Counted from the first letter of the stretch, positions 34,216 to 43,713 are shown. The stretch: DNA of 64,000 nucleotides from Streptomyces misionensis (GCF_900104815.1 NZ_FNTD01000004.1:5162501-5226500); one strand, 5' to 3'. Notes: generated from the letters alone by a model not told the origin. Translations and numbers: made by a program.

Positions 34216-37200
34216 ATGCCCGCCCATCTCACCGATCCCGAGCAGCTCAAGGAGCTCCTCGGCATCCCCTTCACCCCGGAGCAGACGGCCTGCATCACCG
34301 CGCCGCCCGCCCCGCAGGTGATCGTGGCCGGAGCCGGGTCGGGCAAGACCACCGTGATGGCGGCCCGCGTGGTCTGGCTGGTCGGCACCGGGCAGGTCGC
34401 CCCCGAGCAGGTCCTCGGCCTGACCTTCACCAACAAGGCGGCGGGCGAGCTGGCCGAACGCGTCCGCAAGGCCCTCGTCAAGGCGGGCGTCACCGACCCC
34501 GACGCCCTCCCGCCGCCCGGCCGGCCCTCGGCGGCAGCGCCCTCCGCCGACCCCTCCTGGTGGGACCCGGACAACCCCCCGGGCGAGCCGGTGATCTCCA
34601 CGTACCACTCCTTCGCCGGCCGCCTCCTCACCGACCACGGCCTGCGCATCGGCCTGGAGCCCGCCTCCCGCCTCCTCGCCGACGCCACCCGCTACCAGCT
34701 CGCCGCCCGCGTGCTGCGCGAGGCCCCCGGCCCCTACCCGGCGCTCACCCGCTCCTTCGCCGACCTCGTCAGCGATCTGCTCGCCCTCGACTCCGAACTC
34801 TCCGAGCACCTCGTGGAACCCGGCCGGCTGCGCACCTGGGACACGGAACTGCTGGCCGCCCTCGACGGCGCGAAACTCAGCAACGCCGAGCTGCGCAAGG
34901 TCCCCGAGACCGCCGCCGCCCGCCGCGAACTCACCGACCTGGTCCAGCGCTACCGGGCCGCCAAACGCGAACGGGACCTGCTCGACTTCGGCGACCAGAT
35001 CGCCCTGTCCGCCCGCCTCGCCGGCCTGCCCGAGGTGGGCCGGCTGCTGCGCGAGGAGTTCCGGGTGGTCCTCCTGGACGAGTACCAGGACACCTCCGTC
35101 GCCCAACGCGTGCTGCTCGCGGGCCTGTTCGGCGGCGGCACCGGCCACCCGGTGACCGCCGTCGGCGACCCCTGCCAGGCCATCTACGGCTGGCGCGGCG
35201 CCTCCGTCGCCAACCTGGACGACTTCCCGGAACACTTCCGCCACGCCGACGGCCGCCCCGCCACCCGCCAGGCGCTCAGCGAGAACCGGCGCAGCGGCGG
35301 CCGCCTCCTCGACCTCGCCAACGGCCTCGCCGCCCCGCTGCGCGCGATGCACGCGGGCGTCGAAGCCCTCCGCCCCGCCCCCGGCGCCGAGCTCGACGGC
35401 CGGGTCCGCTGCGCCCTGCTGCCCACCCACGCCGAGGAGCTGGACTGGCTCGGCGACTCCATCGCCCACCTGGTGCGCACCGGCACCGCCCCCGGCGAGA
35501 TCGCCGTGCTGTGCCGCACGGCGGGCGACTTCGGCGCGATCCAGGCCGCGCTCGTCGCCCGGGACGTCCCCGTCGAGGTGGTCGGCCTGTCCGGGCTGCT
35601 GCACCTGCCCGAGGTCGCCGACCTGGTCGCCGTCTGCGAGGTCCTCCAGGACCCCGGGGCCAACGCCGCCCTGGTGCGGCTGCTCACCGGGCCCCGCTGG
35701 CGCATCGGCCCCCGCGACCTCGCCCTGCTCGGCCGCAGCGCCCGCCTGCTGGTCGCCCACGCCCGCGCCGACGACGCCGACGACCCGGACCGCCGGCTGG
35801 CCGCCGCGGTGGAGGGCACCGACCCGGCCGAGGTGATATCGCTCGCCGACGCCCTGGACACCTTCCTGGACGCCTCCGGCGAGGACGACGACGGGCTGCC
35901 GTTCTCCCCGGACGCCCGGGTGCGCTTCGCCCGCCTCGCCGCCGAACTGCGCGAGCTGCGCCGCGCGTTGTCCGACCCGCTGATGGACGTGCTGCACCGC
36001 GTCCTCGCCGTCACCGGTCTGGAGGTGGAGCTGTCGGCCTCCCCGCACGCGCTGGCCGCCCGCCGCCGCGAGACCCTCGCCAACTTCCTCGACGTGGCCG
36101 CCTCCTTCTCCACGGGTGACGGCGAGGCCACCCTGCTCGCCTTCCTCGGCTTCCTGCGCACCGCCGCCCAGTACGAGAAGGGCCTCGACAACGCCCTGCC
36201 CGGCGGCGAGAACACCGTCAAGGTGCTCACCGCGCACAAGTCCAAGGGCCTGGAGTGGGACGTCGTGGCCGTGCCCGGCCTCGTCACCGGCACCTTCCCC
36301 AGCGCCCAGGGCCGCGACAAGTGGACCGCCCAGGCCAAGGTGCTGCCGCACGCGCTGCGCGGGGACGCCGACACCCTGCCCGACGTCGACGGCTGGGACG
36401 CGCGCGGCATGAAGGCCTTCCACGAGGCCATGAAGGACCACCAGCACACCGAGGAACTCCGCCTCGGCTACGTCACCTTCACCCGCCCCCGTTCCCTCCT
36501 GCTCGGCTCCGGCCACTGGTGGGGGCCCAGCCAGAAGAAGAAACGCGGCCCCTCCGACTTCCTCCGGGCGCTGCACGACCACTGCGCCGCCGGGTACGGC
36601 GAGATCGAGGCCTGGGCGGACGAACCCGGCGACGACGAGGAGAACCCGGCCCTGCGGGAGCCCGACACCGAGCAGGCCTGGCCGCTGCCCCTGGACCCGG
36701 AGGCCCTCGCCCGCCGCCGCGCGGCCGCCGAGACCGTCCTCGCCCACCTGGCGGCCCGGAACCCGGCCGACCCCGCCGTTCCCGCCGCCTCCGGCGACCC
36801 GGACTGGCCCGCACCGCCGGAGGAACCGCCGTACGACGAGCCGCCCTACGAGGACGAACCGCCCTACGAGGACGAGCCGCCGTACGACGAGGAGCCGTAC
36901 GACGACGAGCCGTACGGCCCGTACGACGGCCCGGCCCCCGCCGCGCCCGCCGTCCCCCGCCAGGCGACCGGCCCCGCCGAACCGGTGCTCACCCCCGAGG
37001 AGAGCCGTCTGACCGCCTCCTGGGACCGCGATCTGGACGCGCTCACCCGGGAGCTGCTGCTGGCCCGCCGCACCGTCACCGACGTCCCCCTGCCCGTGAC
37101 GCTCACCGCGACCCAGCTGCTGCTCCTGGCCGAGGACCCGGACGGGCTCGCGCAGGAGCTCGCCCGCCCCATGCCGCGCCCCCCGCAGCGGTCCGCACGC

Positions 37201-37737
37201 CGCGGCACCCGGTTCCACGCCTGGGTGGAGTCCCGCTACGAGGAGCTGGCGCTGCCCCTGCTGGAGCCCGACGAGCTGCCCGGCGGCGACGCGGAGATCG
37301 CCGACGAGGAGGACCTGGAGGCGCTGAAGGAGGCCTTCGAGCGCACCGAGTACGCCCGGCGCACGCCGTACCGCGTCGAGGCCCCGGTCCAGCTCACCCT
37401 CGCCGGGCGGATCGTGCGCGGCCGGATAGACGCCGTCTACCGCACGGGCGAGGGCAGGGCGGCGACGTACGAGATCGTGGACTGGAAGACCGGCCGCGAG
37501 CACACCGCCGATCCGCTCCAGCTCGCCGTCTACCGGCTGGCCTGGGCCGAGCAGCAGGGCGTCCCGCTCGACTCGGTCACCGCCGCGTTCCTGTACGTGC
37601 GCACCGGCGAGGTCGTCCGCCCCGCGGACCTGCCGGACCGGACCGCGCTGGAGCGGCTGCTCGGCGGCGACCCCGGCCGGACGCCCGGCACCGCGGGGCC
37701 GGCGCCGGACGTGACACAGCGCCCACCGCGAGTGTGA
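34216..37737 (+). CDS. adnB: AdnB-like UvrD-family helicase-nuclease subunit
   Basis: A 1173-residue protein, partner of the gene upstream. Helicase motifs: Walker A AGAGSGKTT, TFTNKAAGEL, DEYQDTSVAQ, GDPCQAIYGWRGA, AHKSKGLEW and VTFTRPRSLL. The C-terminal PD-(D/E)XK nuclease carries RIDAVYRTGEG and IVDWKTGREH. No iron-sulphur cysteine set is visible here. An acidic tyrosine-rich repeat lies between motor and nuclease. ATG 34216 has a possible -10 box (TAGCCT, 34202-34207) 8 nt upstream and no ribosome site, so an extra leaderless promoter within the operon is possible. Confidence 0.88.
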   Translation: MPAHLTDPEQLKELLGIPFTPEQTACITAPPAPQVIVAGAGSGKTTVMAARVVWLVGTGQVAPEQVLGLTFTNKAAGELAERVRKALVKAGVTDPDALPPPGRPSAAAPSADPSWWDPDNPPGEPVISTYHSFAGRLLTDHGLRIGLEPASRLLADATRYQLAARVLREAPGPYPALTRSFADLVSDLLALDSELSEHLVEPGRLRTWDTELLAALDGAKLSNAELRKVPETAAARRELTDLVQRYRAAKRERDLLDFGDQIALSARLAGLPEVGRLLREEFRVVLLDEYQDTSVAQRVLLAGLFGGGTGHPVTAVGDPCQAIYGWRGASVANLDDFPEHFRHADGRPATRQALSENRRSGGRLLDLANGLAAPLRAMHAGVEALRPAPGAELDGRVRCALLPTHAEELDWLGDSIAHLVRTGTAPGEIAVLCRTAGDFGAIQAALVARDVPVEVVGLSGLLHLPEVADLVAVCEVLQDPGANAALVRLLTGPRWRIGPRDLALLGRSARLLVAHARADDADDPDRRLAAAVEGTDPAEVISLADALDTFLDASGEDDDGLPFSPDARVRFARLAAELRELRRALSDPLMDVLHRVLAVTGLEVELSASPHALAARRRETLANFLDVAASFSTGDGEATLLAFLGFLRTAAQYEKGLDNALPGGENTVKVLTAHKSKGLEWDVVAVPGLVTGTFPSAQGRDKWTAQAKVLPHALRGDADTLPDVDGWDARGMKAFHEAMKDHQHTEELRLGYVTFTRPRSLLLGSGHWWGPSQKKKRGPSDFLRALHDHCAAGYGEIEAWADEPGDDEENPALREPDTEQAWPLPLDPEALARRRAAAETVLAHLAARNPADPAVPAASGDPDWPAPPEEPPYDEPPYEDEPPYEDEPPYDEEPYDDEPYGPYDGPAPAAPAVPRQATGPAEPVLTPEESRLTASWDRDLDALTRELLLARRTVTDVPLPVTLTATQLLLLAEDPDGLAQELARPMPRPPQRSARRGTRFHAWVESRYEELALPLLEPDELPGGDAEIADEEDLEALKEAFERTEYARRTPYRVEAPVQLTLAGRIVRGRIDAVYRTGEGRAATYEIVDWKTGREHTADPLQLAVYRLAWAEQQGVPLDSVTAAFLYVRTGEVVRPADLPDRTALERLLGGDPGRTPGTAGPAPDVTQRPPRV
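36820..36926 (+). repeat. Coding repeat of EPPYDE-type units in adnB
   Basis: Five or six imperfect units of the type E-P-P-Y-(D/E)-(E/D), encoded by repeats of GAGCCGCCGTACGACGAG. It forms an acidic, tyrosine- and proline-rich linker between helicase and nuclease domains. Confidence 0.8.
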
Positions 37738-37784
37738 CGAACCGCCCGCCGAGGATGCCCGCGCGGGCCGATAGGCTCGTGAGC

Positions 37785-39188
37785 ATGAGCCAGACCCCGG
37801 ACAGCGCCGTCCGCACGTACATCGAGCAGCACCGCGCCGCCTTCCTCGACGACCTCGCCGCATGGCTGCGCATCCCCTCCGTGTCGGCCCAGCCCGACCA
37901 CGCGCCCGACGTGCGGCGCAGCGCGGACTGGCTCGCCGCCAAGCTGAGGGAGACCGGCTTCCCGACCGTCGAGGTGTGGCCCACCGAGGGCGCCCCGGCC
38001 GTCTTCGCCGAGTGGCCCTGCGACGACCCCGGGGCGCCCACCGTGCTGGTCTACGGCCACCACGACGTGCAGCCCGCCGCCCGCGAGGACGGCTGGGACA
38101 GCGATCCCTTCGAGCCGGTCGTGCGCGGCAACCGGCTCTACGCCCGCGGCGCCGCCGACGACAAGGGCCAGGTGTTCTTCCACACCCTCGGTGTGCGCGC
38201 CCACCTCGCCGCGACCGGCCGTACCGCCCCCGCGGTCGGTCTGAAGCTGCTGATCGAGGGCGAGGAGGAGTCCGGCTCCCCGCATTTCCGGGCCCTGGTG
38301 GAGGAGCGCGCGCAGCGCCTCACGGCCGACGCCGTGATCGTCTCCGACACCGGCATGTGGGCCGAGGACACCCCGACGGTGTGCACCGGCATGCGCGGCC
38401 TGGCCGAGTGCGAGATCCGCCTCCACGGCCCCGACCAGGACATCCACTCCGGCTCCTTCGGCGGCGCCGTGCCCAACCCGGCCACCGCCGTCGCCCGCCT
38501 GGTCGCCGCCCTGCACGACGAGCGGGGACGGGTGGCCGTGCCCGGCTTCTACGACGGCGTCGTGGAGCTGACCGAGCGCGAGCGCGAACTCTTCGCCGAG
38601 CTGCCCTTCGACGAGGAGCGCTGGCTGCGCACCGCCAAGTCCCGCGCCACCCACGGCGAGGCCGGGCTCACCACCCTGGAGCGCATCTGGGCCCGCCCGA
38701 CCGCCGAGGTCAACGGGATCGGCGGCGGCTACCAGGGCCCCGGCAGCAAGACCATCATCCCGTCCTCGGCCATGGTCAAGCTGTCGTTCCGGCTGGTCGC
38801 CGGGCAGGACCCGGACCACGTCGAGAAGGCGGTCCGCGCCTGGGCCGCCGAGCAGGTGCCCGCCGGGATCCGCGCCGAGATCGACTTCGGCTCGGCCACC
38901 CGCCCCTGTCTGACCCCGCTCGACCACCCGGCGCTGCGCTCGGTGGCCCGGGCGATGGGCCGCGCCTTCGAGGGCCCGGTCCGCTTCACCCGCGAGGGCG
39001 GCTCCGGCCCCGCCGCCGACCTCCAGGAAGTCCTCGGCAGCCCCGTGCTCTTCCTGGGCATCTCCGTTCCCTCCGACGGCTGGCACGCGCCCAACGAGAA
39101 GGTCGAGCTGGACCTCCTCCTCAAGGGCGTCGAGACCAGCGCCTACCTGTGGGCCGACCTGGCCGAGAACTGGCGGCCCTCAGCCTGA
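37785..39188 (+). CDS. M20 family dipeptidase
   Basis: A 467-residue metallopeptidase. Zinc-binding motifs in order: VYGHHDVQPA, RGAADDKGQV (bridging Asp), LIEGEEESGS (catalytic Glu pair), VSDTGMW, and a late GWHAPNEKV histidine. The lid/dimerisation domain starts near HSGSFGGAVPNP. This is the cytosolic M20A/carnosinase-like group that cleaves dipeptides or peptide-like substrates. ATG 37785 has TAGGCT (37772-37777) 7 nt upstream and no ribosome site, fitting a leaderless mRNA; an in-frame GTG two codons earlier is less likely. An 8-bp hairpin follows the stop. Confidence 0.93.
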   Translation: MSQTPDSAVRTYIEQHRAAFLDDLAAWLRIPSVSAQPDHAPDVRRSADWLAAKLRETGFPTVEVWPTEGAPAVFAEWPCDDPGAPTVLVYGHHDVQPAAREDGWDSDPFEPVVRGNRLYARGAADDKGQVFFHTLGVRAHLAATGRTAPAVGLKLLIEGEEESGSPHFRALVEERAQRLTADAVIVSDTGMWAEDTPTVCTGMRGLAECEIRLHGPDQDIHSGSFGGAVPNPATAVARLVAALHDERGRVAVPGFYDGVVELTERERELFAELPFDEERWLRTAKSRATHGEAGLTTLERIWARPTAEVNGIGGGYQGPGSKTIIPSSAMVKLSFRLVAGQDPDHVEKAVRAWAAEQVPAGIRAEIDFGSATRPCLTPLDHPALRSVARAMGRAFEGPVRFTREGGSGPAADLQEVLGSPVLFLGISVPSDGWHAPNEKVELDLLLKGVETSAYLWADLAENWRPSA

Positions 39189-39202
39189 CCGGCCCGCACC
39201 GA

Positions 39203-39226
39203 GCCCCGGCACGGGGACGCCGGGGC
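39203..39226 (+). terminator. 8-bp GC hairpin after the M20 gene
   Basis: GCCCCGGC (39203-39210) pairs with GCCGGGGC (39219-39226) around an 8-nt loop, 14 bp past the stop. Short but fully G/C. Confidence 0.5.
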
Positions 39227-39341
39227 GAGGGGCACACTGGAAGGACCGCCCCCCGCCCGCCCGACCCGGTGCGTCCTGTCGTACGTCCCGCCGAACCGCC
39301 CGCCGAAACCGAACCGCCCACTGGGGGAGTTGGAAGCACCC

Positions 39342-40286
39342 GTGACCACCTGGACCGACGACACAGCCGATCGACCCATCTCGCTGACCGCCCCCTGCGG
39401 CATCGACCGCGCCGCCCACCACCGGCTGGACGAGGCCTGGCTCGCGGCGGCGTGGAGCCACCCGACGACCCGCTGTTTCGTGGTCTCCGGCGGCCAGGTC
39501 CTCATCGACGAGACGCCCGACGGCCGGACCGAACTCGTCATGACGCCCTCCTTCGAGGCGCCGCTCACCGAGGCGCACCGCTACTTCCTCGGCATCGACG
39601 AGGACGGCGTGGCCTACTTCGCGCTCCAGAAGGACGCGCTGCCCGGCCGCATCGACCAGTCCGCGCGCCCGGCGGGCCTGCGCGAGGCCGGTCTGCTGCT
39701 GTCGGCGCGCGACACCGCGCTCATGGTGCACGCGGTCGGCCTGGAGAACTGGCAGCGCACCCACCGCTTCTGCTCCCGCTGCGGCGAGCGCACGGTCATC
39801 GCCGCCGCCGGTCACATCCGCCGCTGCCAGGCCTGCGGCGCGGAGCACTACCCGCGCACCGACCCGGCGGTGATCATGGCGGTCACCGACGCGGAGGACC
39901 GCATCCTGCTCGGCCGCCAGGTGCACTGGCCCGAGGGCCGCTTCTCCACGCTGGCCGGCTTCGTGGAGCCCGGCGAGTCCATCGAGCAGGCGGTGCGCCG
40001 CGAGGTCGCCGAGGAGGTCGGCGTCACCATCGGCGGCGTCGAGTACGTGGCGAGCCAGCCCTGGCCCTTCCCGTCCAGCCTGATGCTCGGCTTCATGGCC
40101 CGCGCCACCACCACCGAGATCCAGGTCGACGGCGACGAGATCTCCGAGGCCCGCTGGTTCTCCCGCCAGGAACTGCACGAGGCCTTCGAGTCCGGCGAGG
40201 TGCTGCCGCCCTACGGCATCTCCATCGCGGCCCGCCTGATCGAGATGTGGTACGGCAAGCCCCTGCCCACCCGCGCCGCCTTCTGA
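39342..40286 (+). CDS. nudC: NAD(H) pyrophosphatase NudC-like Nudix hydrolase
   Basis: A 314-residue protein with an N-terminal NudC-type domain, a zinc ribbon (FCSRCGERT and RCQACGAEHYPR), and a Nudix domain whose box reads GFVEPGESIEQAVRREVAEE, continuing VGV. SQPWPFPSS right after the box is the NudC-specific SQPWPFPxS motif. NudC hydrolyses NADH and removes NAD caps from RNA. GTG 39342 is preferred; a TTG four codons earlier sits nearer to GGGGGAG. It converges on the mycoredoxin gene at a strong bidirectional terminator. Confidence 0.93.
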   Translation: MTTWTDDTADRPISLTAPCGIDRAAHHRLDEAWLAAAWSHPTTRCFVVSGGQVLIDETPDGRTELVMTPSFEAPLTEAHRYFLGIDEDGVAYFALQKDALPGRIDQSARPAGLREAGLLLSARDTALMVHAVGLENWQRTHRFCSRCGERTVIAAAGHIRRCQACGAEHYPRTDPAVIMAVTDAEDRILLGRQVHWPEGRFSTLAGFVEPGESIEQAVRREVAEEVGVTIGGVEYVASQPWPFPSSLMLGFMARATTTEIQVDGDEISEARWFSRQELHEAFESGEVLPPYGISIAARLIEMWYGKPLPTRAAF

Positions 40287-40348
40287 GGCACCCCGGCGGA
40301 CCACCGGCCGGGTGCCGTGCGGCACGCCGGGTGTCGTCCGGCACACGA

Positions 40349-40391
40349 AAACGGCGGTTCCCAGTCACTCCGGACTCGGGAACCGCCGTTT
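40349..40391. terminator. Bidirectional terminator between nudC and the mycoredoxin gene
   Basis: AAACGGCGGTTCCC (40349-40362) pairs perfectly with 40378-40391, giving A-rich 5' and T-rich 3' edges on both strands. The loop holds a further AGTC/GACT pairing. Confidence 0.88.
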
Positions 40392-40405
40392 CGCAGCTCG
40401 GGCCG

Positions 40406-40648
40406 TTACGCGGCGAGCTTCTGCTTGACCTGGGCCAGCGACGGGTTCGTCATGGTGGTGCCGTCCGCGAAGAGCACGGTCGGAACCGTCTGGTTGCCGC
40501 CGTTCGCCTTCTCCACGAACGCCGCGGACTCGGGGTCCTGCTCGATGTTGATCTCGGTGTAGGCGATGCCCTCCCGGTCCATCTGGCTCTTCAGCCGACG
40601 GCAGTAGCCGCACCAAGTCGTGCTGTACATCGTCACAGTGCCCTGCAT
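40406..40648 (-). CDS. Mycoredoxin/glutaredoxin-like protein
   Basis: An 80-residue thioredoxin-fold protein with active site TTWCGYCRRLK at the N-terminus and cis-proline motif QTVPTVLFADG. The CGYC site and gene context identify it as a mycoredoxin, which reduces mycothiol-mixed disulfides in actinobacteria. ATG 40648 has GGAG upstream; a GTG three codons later is possible. Divergent from uvrD2. Confidence 0.9.
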   Translation of the reverse strand: MQGTVTMYSTTWCGYCRRLKSQMDREGIAYTEINIEQDPESAAFVEKANGGNQTVPTVLFADGTTMTNPSLAQVKQKLAA

Positions 40649-40847
40649 GTCTCTCGCGCTCCTCAGGCAGCTCGGAAAAACGTCGTCCGCCAAGTGAACG
40701 CGGACGACCGGCCCGCCATTCCCACGGGGGGTATCCGGCCGGGACCGGCCGCCCCGGCTGTGACTCCCACCGCACCGGTACGACCATCCCACCCCGCCTG
40801 TGGACAACCGGCGCGGCCGCCCCGGGCGACCTGGCAGCATGGCTGGT

Positions 40848-43058
40848 GTGACAGCAGCAACGCACTCCCCCCTCTTCCCGCAGGTACCGGACGTCCCGGA
40901 CTCCGCCGACGCGGTGCTCGAAGGGCTCGATCCCGAGCAGCGCGAGGTGGCCACCGCCCTGCGCGGCCCGGTGTGTGTGCTGGCCGGCGCGGGCACCGGC
41001 AAGACCCGGGCGATCACCCACCGCATCGCCTACGGGGTGCGCGCCGGGATCCTCCAGCCCACCAGCGTCCTCGCCGTCACCTTCACCAACCGTGCCGCCG
41101 GAGAGATGCGCGGCCGGCTGCGCCAGCTCGGCGCCCAGGGCGTCCAGGCCCGCACCTTCCACTCCGCGGCCCTGCGCCAGCTCCAGTACTTCTGGCCGAA
41201 AGCCATCGGCGGCGGCATGCCCCGGCTGATCGACCGCAAGATCCAGCTGGTCGCCGACGCGGCCGCGGCCCTCGGCACCCGGCTCGACCGCGGCGAGCTG
41301 CGCGACGTCACCAGCGAGATCGAATGGTGCAAGGTCACCCAGACGATCCCGGCCGACTACCCGTACGCGGCAGCGAAGGCCGGCCGCGAGTCCCCCCGCG
41401 ACCCCACCGAGATCGCCCACCTGTACGCGGCCTACGAGGACCTCAAACGCGACCGCGCGGTGATCGACTTCGAGGACGTGCTGCTGCTCACCGTCGCCAT
41501 CCTCCAGGACCGGCACGACATCGCCGAACAGATCCGCGCCCAGTACCAGCACTTCGTGGTGGACGAGTACCAGGACGTCAGCCCGCTCCAGCAGCGGCTG
41601 CTGGAACTGTGGCTCGGCGAGCGCGACGACCTGTGCGTCGTCGGCGACGCCAGCCAGACCATCTACTCGTTCACCGGAGCAACGCCCGACCACCTCCTCG
41701 ACTTCCGCGTCCGGTACCCGGGCGCCACCGTCGTCAAGCTGGTGCGCGACTACCGCTCCACGCCCCAGGTCGTCCGCCTGGCCAACGGCCTGCTCGCCCA
41801 GGCCCACGGCCGCGCCGCCGACCACCGGCTGGAACTCATCTCCCAGCGCCCCTCCGGGCCCGAACCCGTCTACGCCGAGTACACCGACGAGCCGGCCGAG
41901 GCCGAGGGAGCCGCCCGCCGCATCCGCGAGCTGATCGACGCCGGCGTCCCGGCCGCCGAGATCGCCGTCCTGTTCCGCACCAACTCCCAGTCCGAGACCT
42001 ACGAGCAGGCTCTGGCCGACGCCGGCGTGCCCTACCAGCTGCGCGGCGCCGAACGCTTCTTCGACCGGCCCGAGGTGCGCAAGGCCGGCATCGCCCTGCG
42101 CGGCGCCGCCCGCTTCGGCGGCAACGACGCCCTGCTGGACGGCGCCGTGGACCTGCCCTCCCAGGTCCGCGCCGTGCTGTCCGGCGAGGGCGGCTGGACC
42201 CCCGTGCCCCCGGCCGGCTCCGGCGCCGTCAGAGAACGCTGGGAATCCCTCGCCGCGCTGGTCAACCTCGCCCAGGACCTCGCCGCCGCCCGCCCGGGCG
42301 CCACCCTCGGCGACTTCGTGGCGGAACTGGACGAGCGGGCGAACACCCAGCACGCCCCCACCGTCCAGGGCGTCACCCTCGCCTCCCTGCACGCCGCCAA
42401 GGGCCTCGAATGGGACGCCGTCTTCCTGGTGGGCGTCGCCGAGGGCATGCTGCCCATCACCTACGCGAAGACGGACGAGCAGGTCGAGGAGGAGCGCCGT
42501 CTGCTCTACGTCGGCGTCACCCGCGCGCGCGAACGCCTCCATGTCTCCTGGGCCCTCTCCCGCTCGCCCGGCGGCCGCCCGAGCCGCAGGCCCAGCCGCT
42601 TCCTCGACGGGCTGCGCCCCGGCACCACCCCCACCGTGGGCCGCGGCGCCGCCGCGGCCGTCGGCGGCGTCGAGCGCGGCGTCCTCGCCGCGGCCGCGGC
42701 CGCGGTGCCTCGGCGCACCCAGCGCACCCCGGCCCGCTGCCGGGTCTGCGGCCGCACCCTCACCGACGCCGGCGAGATGAAACTGATGCGCTGCGAGGAC
42801 TGCCCCTCCGACATGGACGAAGGGCTCTACGAGCGGCTGCGCGAGTGGCGGGCGGCGCAGGCCGCGCAGAGCGGTCAGCCGGACTTCTGCGTCTTCACCG
42901 ACCGCACCCTGATGGCCATCGCGGAGGCCCGGCCGGACAGCGCCGCGGAACTCTCCCGCATCCCCGGCGTCCTCAGCCGCAAGCTGCGCAGCTACGGAGC
43001 CGATGTGCTGGCCATCTGCGCAGGTCAGGAAGTCGGCGGCGAGGACGCGGACGACTGA
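40848..43058 (+). CDS. uvrD2: ATP-dependent DNA helicase UvrD2
   Basis: A 736-residue SF1A helicase: Walker A AGAGTGKTR, TFTNRAAGEM, VDEYQDVSPLQ, GDASQTIYSFTGA, LHAAKGLEW and LLYVGVTRARERL. The C-terminus adds a tetracysteine zinc motif (CRVCGRTL and RCEDC) and an HRDC domain (LMAIAEARPDSAAELSRIPG), the architecture of actinobacterial UvrD2. It unwinds DNA 3'-5'. GTG 40848 and ATG 40839 are both possible; neither has a ribosome site, and CAGCAT at 40835-40840 could be a -10 box for GTG 40848. Confidence 0.92.
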   Translation: MTAATHSPLFPQVPDVPDSADAVLEGLDPEQREVATALRGPVCVLAGAGTGKTRAITHRIAYGVRAGILQPTSVLAVTFTNRAAGEMRGRLRQLGAQGVQARTFHSAALRQLQYFWPKAIGGGMPRLIDRKIQLVADAAAALGTRLDRGELRDVTSEIEWCKVTQTIPADYPYAAAKAGRESPRDPTEIAHLYAAYEDLKRDRAVIDFEDVLLLTVAILQDRHDIAEQIRAQYQHFVVDEYQDVSPLQQRLLELWLGERDDLCVVGDASQTIYSFTGATPDHLLDFRVRYPGATVVKLVRDYRSTPQVVRLANGLLAQAHGRAADHRLELISQRPSGPEPVYAEYTDEPAEAEGAARRIRELIDAGVPAAEIAVLFRTNSQSETYEQALADAGVPYQLRGAERFFDRPEVRKAGIALRGAARFGGNDALLDGAVDLPSQVRAVLSGEGGWTPVPPAGSGAVRERWESLAALVNLAQDLAAARPGATLGDFVAELDERANTQHAPTVQGVTLASLHAAKGLEWDAVFLVGVAEGMLPITYAKTDEQVEEERRLLYVGVTRARERLHVSWALSRSPGGRPSRRPSRFLDGLRPGTTPTVGRGAAAAVGGVERGVLAAAAAAVPRRTQRTPARCRVCGRTLTDAGEMKLMRCEDCPSDMDEGLYERLREWRAAQAAQSGQPDFCVFTDRTLMAIAEARPDSAAELSRIPGVLSRKLRSYGADVLAICAGQEVGGEDADD

Positions 43059-43071
43059 TGCGAACTCGTCG

Positions 43072-43111
43072 AAAAAATAGTTTGCGCACGCGCCGCGAAT
43101 CCCCATAGGTT
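43072..43111 (+). promoter_or_regulatory. wblC promoter with A-tract upstream of the -35
   Basis: AAAAAATAG (43072-43080) directly precedes -35 TTGCGC (43082-43087); after an 18-nt spacer comes TAGGTT (43106-43111). WhiB7/WblC proteins bind an A/T stretch just upstream of the -35 through their AT-hook together with the principal sigma factor, so this has the layout of an autoregulated promoter. The predicted leader is about 600 nt. Confidence 0.75.
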
Positions 43112-43221
43112 CTAGGCACGGAAGCAGCGGCCTTCTCCAAGGCCCGGCCTCCGTGATGTACTTGCACATACGAAACGGACTGGTTCACCAGTCCCTGAGA
43201 CGCCGAGAGGAGGCGAGTCCA

Positions 43222-43542
43222 GTGATCAGCATCAACTTCAGCACCATCGGCACGGCCAAACTGACCGATCGCTCGACCGTCTCCCTGTGCATGCTCGGCG
43301 CCTCCCACCAGGGCACCGGTCTGTCCGGCATTCGTGCCGACCGTCCGGCCTCCGCCCTGGCTCCCGCGGGCCTCCCTGCCCGTGAGCGCAATGAGCGACC
43401 GACCAAGGCACTGGAAGCGGTAGTGGCACAGGCAGGCGCCTATGCCTTTGCAGCGGCCGGTGCCGGATTCCGGAAGCAGACGACGCAGCACCACCAGATG
43501 TGGGCCTTCCGTGGGCCAAAACCCTGGAGCTATCCAGCCTGA
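43222..43542 (+). CDS. Upstream ORF in the wblC leader (106 codons)
   Basis: GTG 43222 with GAGAGGAGG 7 nt upstream opens a 106-codon frame starting VISINFSTIGTAKLTDRSTV and ending FRGPKPWSYPA. Its stop lies 21 nt before the base of an intrinsic terminator. WhiB7 and WblC genes are known to be controlled by a translated upstream ORF and terminator, so that slowed ribosomes permit read-through. The length is unusual for an attenuator peptide and codon bias is weaker than in flanking genes; the true regulatory ORF could be shorter and share only the last codons. Confidence 0.6.
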   Translation: MISINFSTIGTAKLTDRSTVSLCMLGASHQGTGLSGIRADRPASALAPAGLPARERNERPTKALEAVVAQAGAYAFAAAGAGFRKQTTQHHQMWAFRGPKPWSYPA

Positions 43543-43563
43543 CCTGATCAGGCCGGCGCCTTC

Positions 43564-43607
43564 AGGGCCGCGGAACCCCATCCGGGATCCGCGGCCCTTC
43601 AGTTTTT
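43564..43607 (+). terminator. Intrinsic terminator (attenuator) ahead of wblC
   Basis: AGGGCCGCGG (43564-43573) pairs with 43589-43598; the stem extends by an A-T pair, a mismatch and three C-G pairs to a 5-nt loop. A T5 tract follows at 43603-43607. A T-tract terminator inside a leader, 106 nt before the wblC start, is the mark of transcription attenuation. Confidence 0.85.
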
Positions 43608-43713
43608 CCCGAACGGGGAGGACACCGCGAAGGGGCCTCGGGACAAGAAAAGAACCCGGTACCAGCCGCCACCCGGTCAACCGGCCGGAACGACCAGACG
43701 AGGAAGACCAACC

